A stretch of DNA of 6,586 nucleotides from NCBI GenBank assembly GCA_003159055.1, contig PMLH01000646.1, positions 376-6,961 of the forward strand, read 5' to 3'. The translations under genes and the position numbers were made by a program. Positions 6,315 to 6,586 of this stretch are shown here, one piece after another. A model generated the notes under the pieces. It was not told the DNA's origin. It saw only the letters and a program-made list of their open reading frames with translations, and searched no databases. This stretch comes from Myxococcales bacterium. Its GTDB lineage: Bacteria; Myxococcota; Polyangia; Fen-1088. The stretch's first letter is position 1; every line of letters starts with the position of its first letter.

Positions 6315-6328
6315 GCCCACGGGCGCAA
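6290..6328. promoter_or_regulatory. Inverted repeat over the promoter, candidate antitoxin operator
   Basis: On the plus strand the arms are TTGCGCC (6290-6296), two unpaired bases, CGTGGGC (6299-6305), a nine-base centre, then GCCCACG (6315-6321) and GGCGCAA (6322-6328). That is 14 paired positions per arm with one 2-nt bulge, centred at 6310. It covers the -35 box, the spacer and the upstream edge of the -10. This is the position expected for an autoregulatory operator bound by the Xre antitoxin or the toxin-antitoxin complex. Binding is inferred, not shown. Confidence 0.55.
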
Positions 6329-6414
6329 GGCCAACTCAGTATCCGCTGCACGGACCCCGTCTTTCAGATCTCCGCCGCTGACGGCAATCTGGTGGCGTGG
6401 AAACGACAGCGCGT

Positions 6415-6586
6415 TCAGCTCGACGGCACCTGCTCCTGCGGGGCGGGCGGAATCGTGAGAGGGCCGACTTCGTTGGCAAGCTCGACGGGGTCGAGGCGAG
6501 AGCGGGTCTTGGACCAGTACTTGGGCGCAAGCTCGATGTAGCGGTCGCGGGGCCACTGGCCGAGCACACGAAACAGGTCGCGCAGG
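6415..6586 (-). CDS. IS66-type transposase, C-terminal end (start beyond window)
   Basis: An open minus-strand frame enters from the right edge and stops with TGA at 6415-6417, giving the last 57 residues. It reads LRDLFRVLGQWPRDRYIELA, then PKYWSKTRSRLDPVELANEV and GPLTIPPAPQEQVPSS. The LRDLF...WP..R..ELAP.YW..TR.RLD pattern matches the C-terminal element of IS66-family transposases found in myxobacteria, from memory. Whether the whole transposase is intact cannot be judged here. The 86 bases between its stop and the toxin-antitoxin inverted repeat (6329-6414) hold no gene and may be the IS end. Confidence 0.65.
   Translation of the reverse strand, partial: LRDLFRVLGQWPRDRYIELAPKYWSKTRSRLDPVELANEVGPLTIPPAPQEQVPSS

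Noticed and set aside
5820..6458. Plus-strand frame of 212 codons
   Set aside because: Antisense to the antitoxin, its promoter and the IS66 end.

Overview
The window most resembles accessory DNA of a high-GC myxobacterium (Myxococcota, possibly Polyangiales). The pointers are high G+C with GC-rich third positions, two secreted lipoproteins with Gly/Ser/Thr-rich linkers and Cys-rich C-termini, a Kelch-type remnant, a CDVAETCTGTS motif, and transposase types I associate with myxobacterial genomes. This placement is inference; no marker gene is present.

Layout. (1) 1-1845, minus strand: a large tail-specific periplasmic protease (Prc/Tsp, S41 family), cut by the left edge before its C-terminus. 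(2) 1846-2737: about 890 bases without a convincing intact gene. It holds a degenerate 21-bp tandem array of about 20 units (1977-2397) and scraps of decayed minus-strand coding sequence. (3) 2738-3259, plus strand: a small lipoprotein, followed by a frameshifted, stop-interrupted Kelch remnant (3260-3545). (4) 3556-4395, minus strand: a second, Gly-rich lipoprotein, convergent with the first. (5) 4565-5290: overlapping debris, all on the minus strand. This is an alpha/beta-hydrolase C-terminal fragment, an rve-type transposase broken by a nonsense codon and an internal deletion, and a possible second transposase N-terminal scrap. A perfect 24-bp palindrome lies at the junction of the two transposase pieces. 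(6) 5377-6260, minus strand: an intact two-gene RES/Xre toxin-antitoxin operon, antitoxin first, genes overlapping by 4 bp. It has a good sigma70-like promoter embedded in a long inverted repeat that is a candidate autoregulatory operator. (7) 6415-6586, minus strand: the C-terminal end of an IS66-type transposase entering from the right edge.

How it fits together. The only unit that clearly works together is the RES/Xre module: the antitoxin should bind and neutralise the NAD+-consuming toxin and repress its own promoter. It sits between transposon remnants, as expected for a mobile or addictive module. Prc and the lipoproteins are cell-envelope proteins but nothing links them in an operon. 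I do not see a clearly new multi-gene system. The least explained elements are the 21-bp array, the 24-bp palindrome and the promoter-embedded inverted repeat.
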